Source: an uncultured Pelagibacteraceae bacterium
GTDB taxonomy: Bacteria; Pseudomonadota; Alphaproteobacteria; Pelagibacterales; Pelagibacteraceae
NCBI GenBank assembly: GCA_902569405.1
Contig: CACFTX010000002.1
Location: 62,001 to 126,000 of the forward strand
Length of the DNA: 64,000 nucleotides
Direction: 5' to 3'
In this document: positions 62,711-64,000 of the stretch, one piece after another
Layout of the letters: the number at the start of each line of letters is the position of its first letter
Position numbering within the stretch: position 1 is the first letter of the stretch
Notes under the pieces: generated by a model
Database searches by the model: none
Told to the model about the DNA's origin: nothing
Seen by the model: only the letters and a program-made list of their open reading frames with translations
Program-made: the position numbers and the translations under genes

Positions 62711-63475
62711 ATGAAACATAGAAATGAAAAAGGTTTTGCTTTAGTCATGTCTCTTGTTCTTCTTATGGTAATGTCATTAATGGGAGGAGCTTTAATTGTA
62801 ATTTCTTCAACGGATCATCAAAGTAATAATTCAAGTGATGAATACCAACAAGCTTTCTATGTAGCTGAGACTGCATTATTAGAAGCTGAAAAAAGTGTAG
62901 TAAATAAAATGATGGGGCCGTGGGTGCAGGTTGATACAGAATTTCAAACAAAACCTACAGGTATGACTTCAGGTGAAGAAGCAGAATGGGATAGTATGGT
63001 AGAAAACATTACAAATGCAGCAGTTGGAGGTTTGGCAAGAAATACAGATAAGAGAGATTTACCAACAAACTTAATTGCTGCTTCGGACACACCTTGTTTC
63101 AACAGCTTTAGAAACATAAACAAAGCTGGTTTTTTGGTAACTGAACATCAAGTAAATAAAAATTTTGGAACTTTAATTCAGGCTGTCTTTACAGATGGTA
63201 ATCTTGATACCTTAGCATCAACCGAAATGATTACAAAAGAACAAGAGTATATGGCAAGGTTTAGATACGAATATTTTATAGCAAATATTGGTCCAGCAGA
63301 ATATAGAGGCCCTGGTTCGAGTTTAAAAAAAACATCAACAAACTCTCAAACTTCTGGAACAGCATATAAAATTTATGGCTGTGGCTATATGATGTCAAGT
63401 GGTGCTGCGGCCGATGAGTTTGATGATCCAGATATACTAGTTCCACTAGAAACTGTGATTGTTTTATCAAATTAG
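62711..63475 (+). CDS. PilX-like minor pilin
   Basis: 254 aa. The N-terminus KHRNEKG|FALVMSLVLLMVMSLMGGALIVISS lacks Glu at +5, as is usual for PilX/GspK-type tip pilins, and is followed by DEYQQAFYVAETALLEAEKSVV, the PilX N-terminal signature. The C-terminal part has SSLKKTSTNSQTSGTAYKIYGCGYMMSSGAAADEFDD. It likely completes a tip complex with the two preceding proteins; a PilY1-type adhesin would be expected further on but is not seen before the window ends. Confidence 0.85.
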   Translation: MKHRNEKGFALVMSLVLLMVMSLMGGALIVISSTDHQSNNSSDEYQQAFYVAETALLEAEKSVVNKMMGPWVQVDTEFQTKPTGMTSGEEAEWDSMVENITNAAVGGLARNTDKRDLPTNLIAASDTPCFNSFRNINKAGFLVTEHQVNKNFGTLIQAVFTDGNLDTLASTEMITKEQEYMARFRYEYFIANIGPAEYRGPGSSLKKTSTNSQTSGTAYKIYGCGYMMSSGAAADEFDDPDILVPLETVIVLSN

Positions 63476-63476
63476 A

Positions 63477-63551
63477 ATGCCCAGAATAGACATAAAATTT
63501 GAAGAAGAAGCTTTAAAAACAATAATGACATTTTATAATATAAAAAAATGA
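63477..63551 (+). CDS. Possible 24-aa micro-ORF in the pilus operon
   Basis: ATG 63477 opens one base after the PilX-like stop and the frame ends at TGA 63549-63551, overlapping the next start codon in an ATGA. The peptide MPRIDIKFEEEALKTIMTFYNIKK is charged and has no recognisable match. The overlaps look like coupling, but so short a frame may be chance filler in the 72-bp gap. Confidence 0.25.
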   Translation: MPRIDIKFEEEALKTIMTFYNIKK

Positions 63552-64000
63552 AAAATTTTCTAAAATCAATGGTGTTAATTTTGACATTAGTCTTATTTAG
63601 CAAAAGTGCCTATTCTTGTGATGCATTAAAAAATGTTAAGTTAGGTGAAGATTTTTCAAAATCTTCAGAAGTATTAGATTTTATCGATGTCCATCTTCCA
63701 GAAAATTATGAGGATGGTGCAACTGCAGTTTACGAAGCCAGTACAGCTGATTACTGCCCTGACATGGGACTTGATAATACGACATTAAAAGTTTTTATCT
63801 ATGATTCAAAAATAGCAGGCATGAGAATAGAAACATGGGATCTTGAAGTTCAAAAACTTGAAATCTATAAATTTGTGAAAAACTATTATGGCAATATAGG
63901 CAAAGAGCCAAAAAAAAATTGGACAGGTTATAAAGATGTAAGTAGTGGTGGTAATAAATTATTTTATGCAAGAATGAAAGACAGCAATGGAGTTGTTGAT
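63548..64000 (+). CDS. Secreted protein of unknown function, 5' part
   Basis: The frame opens at ATG 63548 and runs off the window, with 151 residues visible. A signal peptide (MKNFLKSMVLILTLVLFSKSAYS, cut before CDALK) precedes a mature region with two cysteines, KNVKLGEDFSKSSEVLDFIDV and SKIAGMRIETWDLEVQKLEIYKFVKNYYG. The Cys just after the cleavage point lacks a good lipobox (AYSC has Tyr and Ser in front), so a lipoprotein is possible but not favoured. It follows the pilin genes without a gap; no function is recognised. Confidence 0.7.
   Translation, partial: MKNFLKSMVLILTLVLFSKSAYSCDALKNVKLGEDFSKSSEVLDFIDVHLPENYEDGATAVYEASTADYCPDMGLDNTTLKVFIYDSKIAGMRIETWDLEVQKLEIYKFVKNYYGNIGKEPKKNWTGYKDVSSGGNKLFYARMKDSNGVVD

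Overview
The window looks like a streamlined, very AT-rich marine alphaproteobacterial chromosome, most likely SAR11 (Pelagibacterales). The evidence is low GC, Lys/Asn/Ile-rich proteins, start/stop overlaps between many consecutive genes, a circularly permuted (two-piece) tmRNA gene, ThyX, a MurE-MurF fusion and alphaproteobacterial gene blocks (hflK-hflC-DUF2065-deg, mreBCD-mrdA-rodA). The taxonomic call is inference. No rRNA, CRISPR array, insertion sequence or prophage was seen.

Layout: 1-5.1 kb holds the tail of an Fe(II)/2-oxoglutarate oxygenase-like gene and carAB on the minus strand. 5.1-9.5 kb holds yqeY-dnaG-rpoD and two tRNAs. 9.5-11.7 kb holds mlaC and mlaA (minus) and an AmpD-like amidase. 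11.7-12.1 kb is the RNase P RNA. 12.2-29.4 kb is one long division and wall cluster: mraZ, small ORF, ftsZ, rsmH, ftsL, ftsI, murE-murF, mraY, murD, ftsW, murG, murC, murB, ddl, ftsQ and a truncated ftsA. 29.4-33.3 kb holds lpxC, bamD and ligA. 33.3-40 kb holds pepP, uvrD, an AsmA-like gene and fumC. 40-42.5 kb is the only accessory-looking stretch: a MazG-like gene, an ~830-bp insert with two unknown envelope-protein genes between 28-bp direct repeats of the ssrA 3' end, the permuted ssrA gene and thyX. 42.5-48.6 kb holds a GNAT, an Mrp/ApbC ATPase, hflKC, DUF2065, a Deg protease, miaA and a small secreted protein. 48.8-53.8 kb holds ilvB-ilvH-ilvC and leuA. 53.8-59.3 kb holds mreBCD-mrdA-rodA. 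59.4-64 kb is a type IV pilus block: pilT, four pilin-like genes and a partial secreted-protein gene.

The dcw cluster supplies UDP-MurNAc-pentapeptide and lipid II and the divisome. mreBCD-PBP2-RodA supplies elongation. mlaAC, lpxC, bamD and the AsmA-like protein serve the outer membrane.

Most unusual signals: (1) an ~829-bp insertion at the 3' end of the permuted tmRNA gene. It is bounded by exact 28-bp repeats, with tandem 11-mers just inside each end, and the presumed terminator U-run is left at the distal copy. (2) An FtsA of about 236 aa that keeps the 1C-like region and a C-terminal amphipathic helix but lacks most of the actin-fold ATPase and the FtsZ-binding subdomain. (3) Three TGGGN MraZ boxes lying on the predicted mraZ promoter, with ftsZ moved to the front of the cluster.
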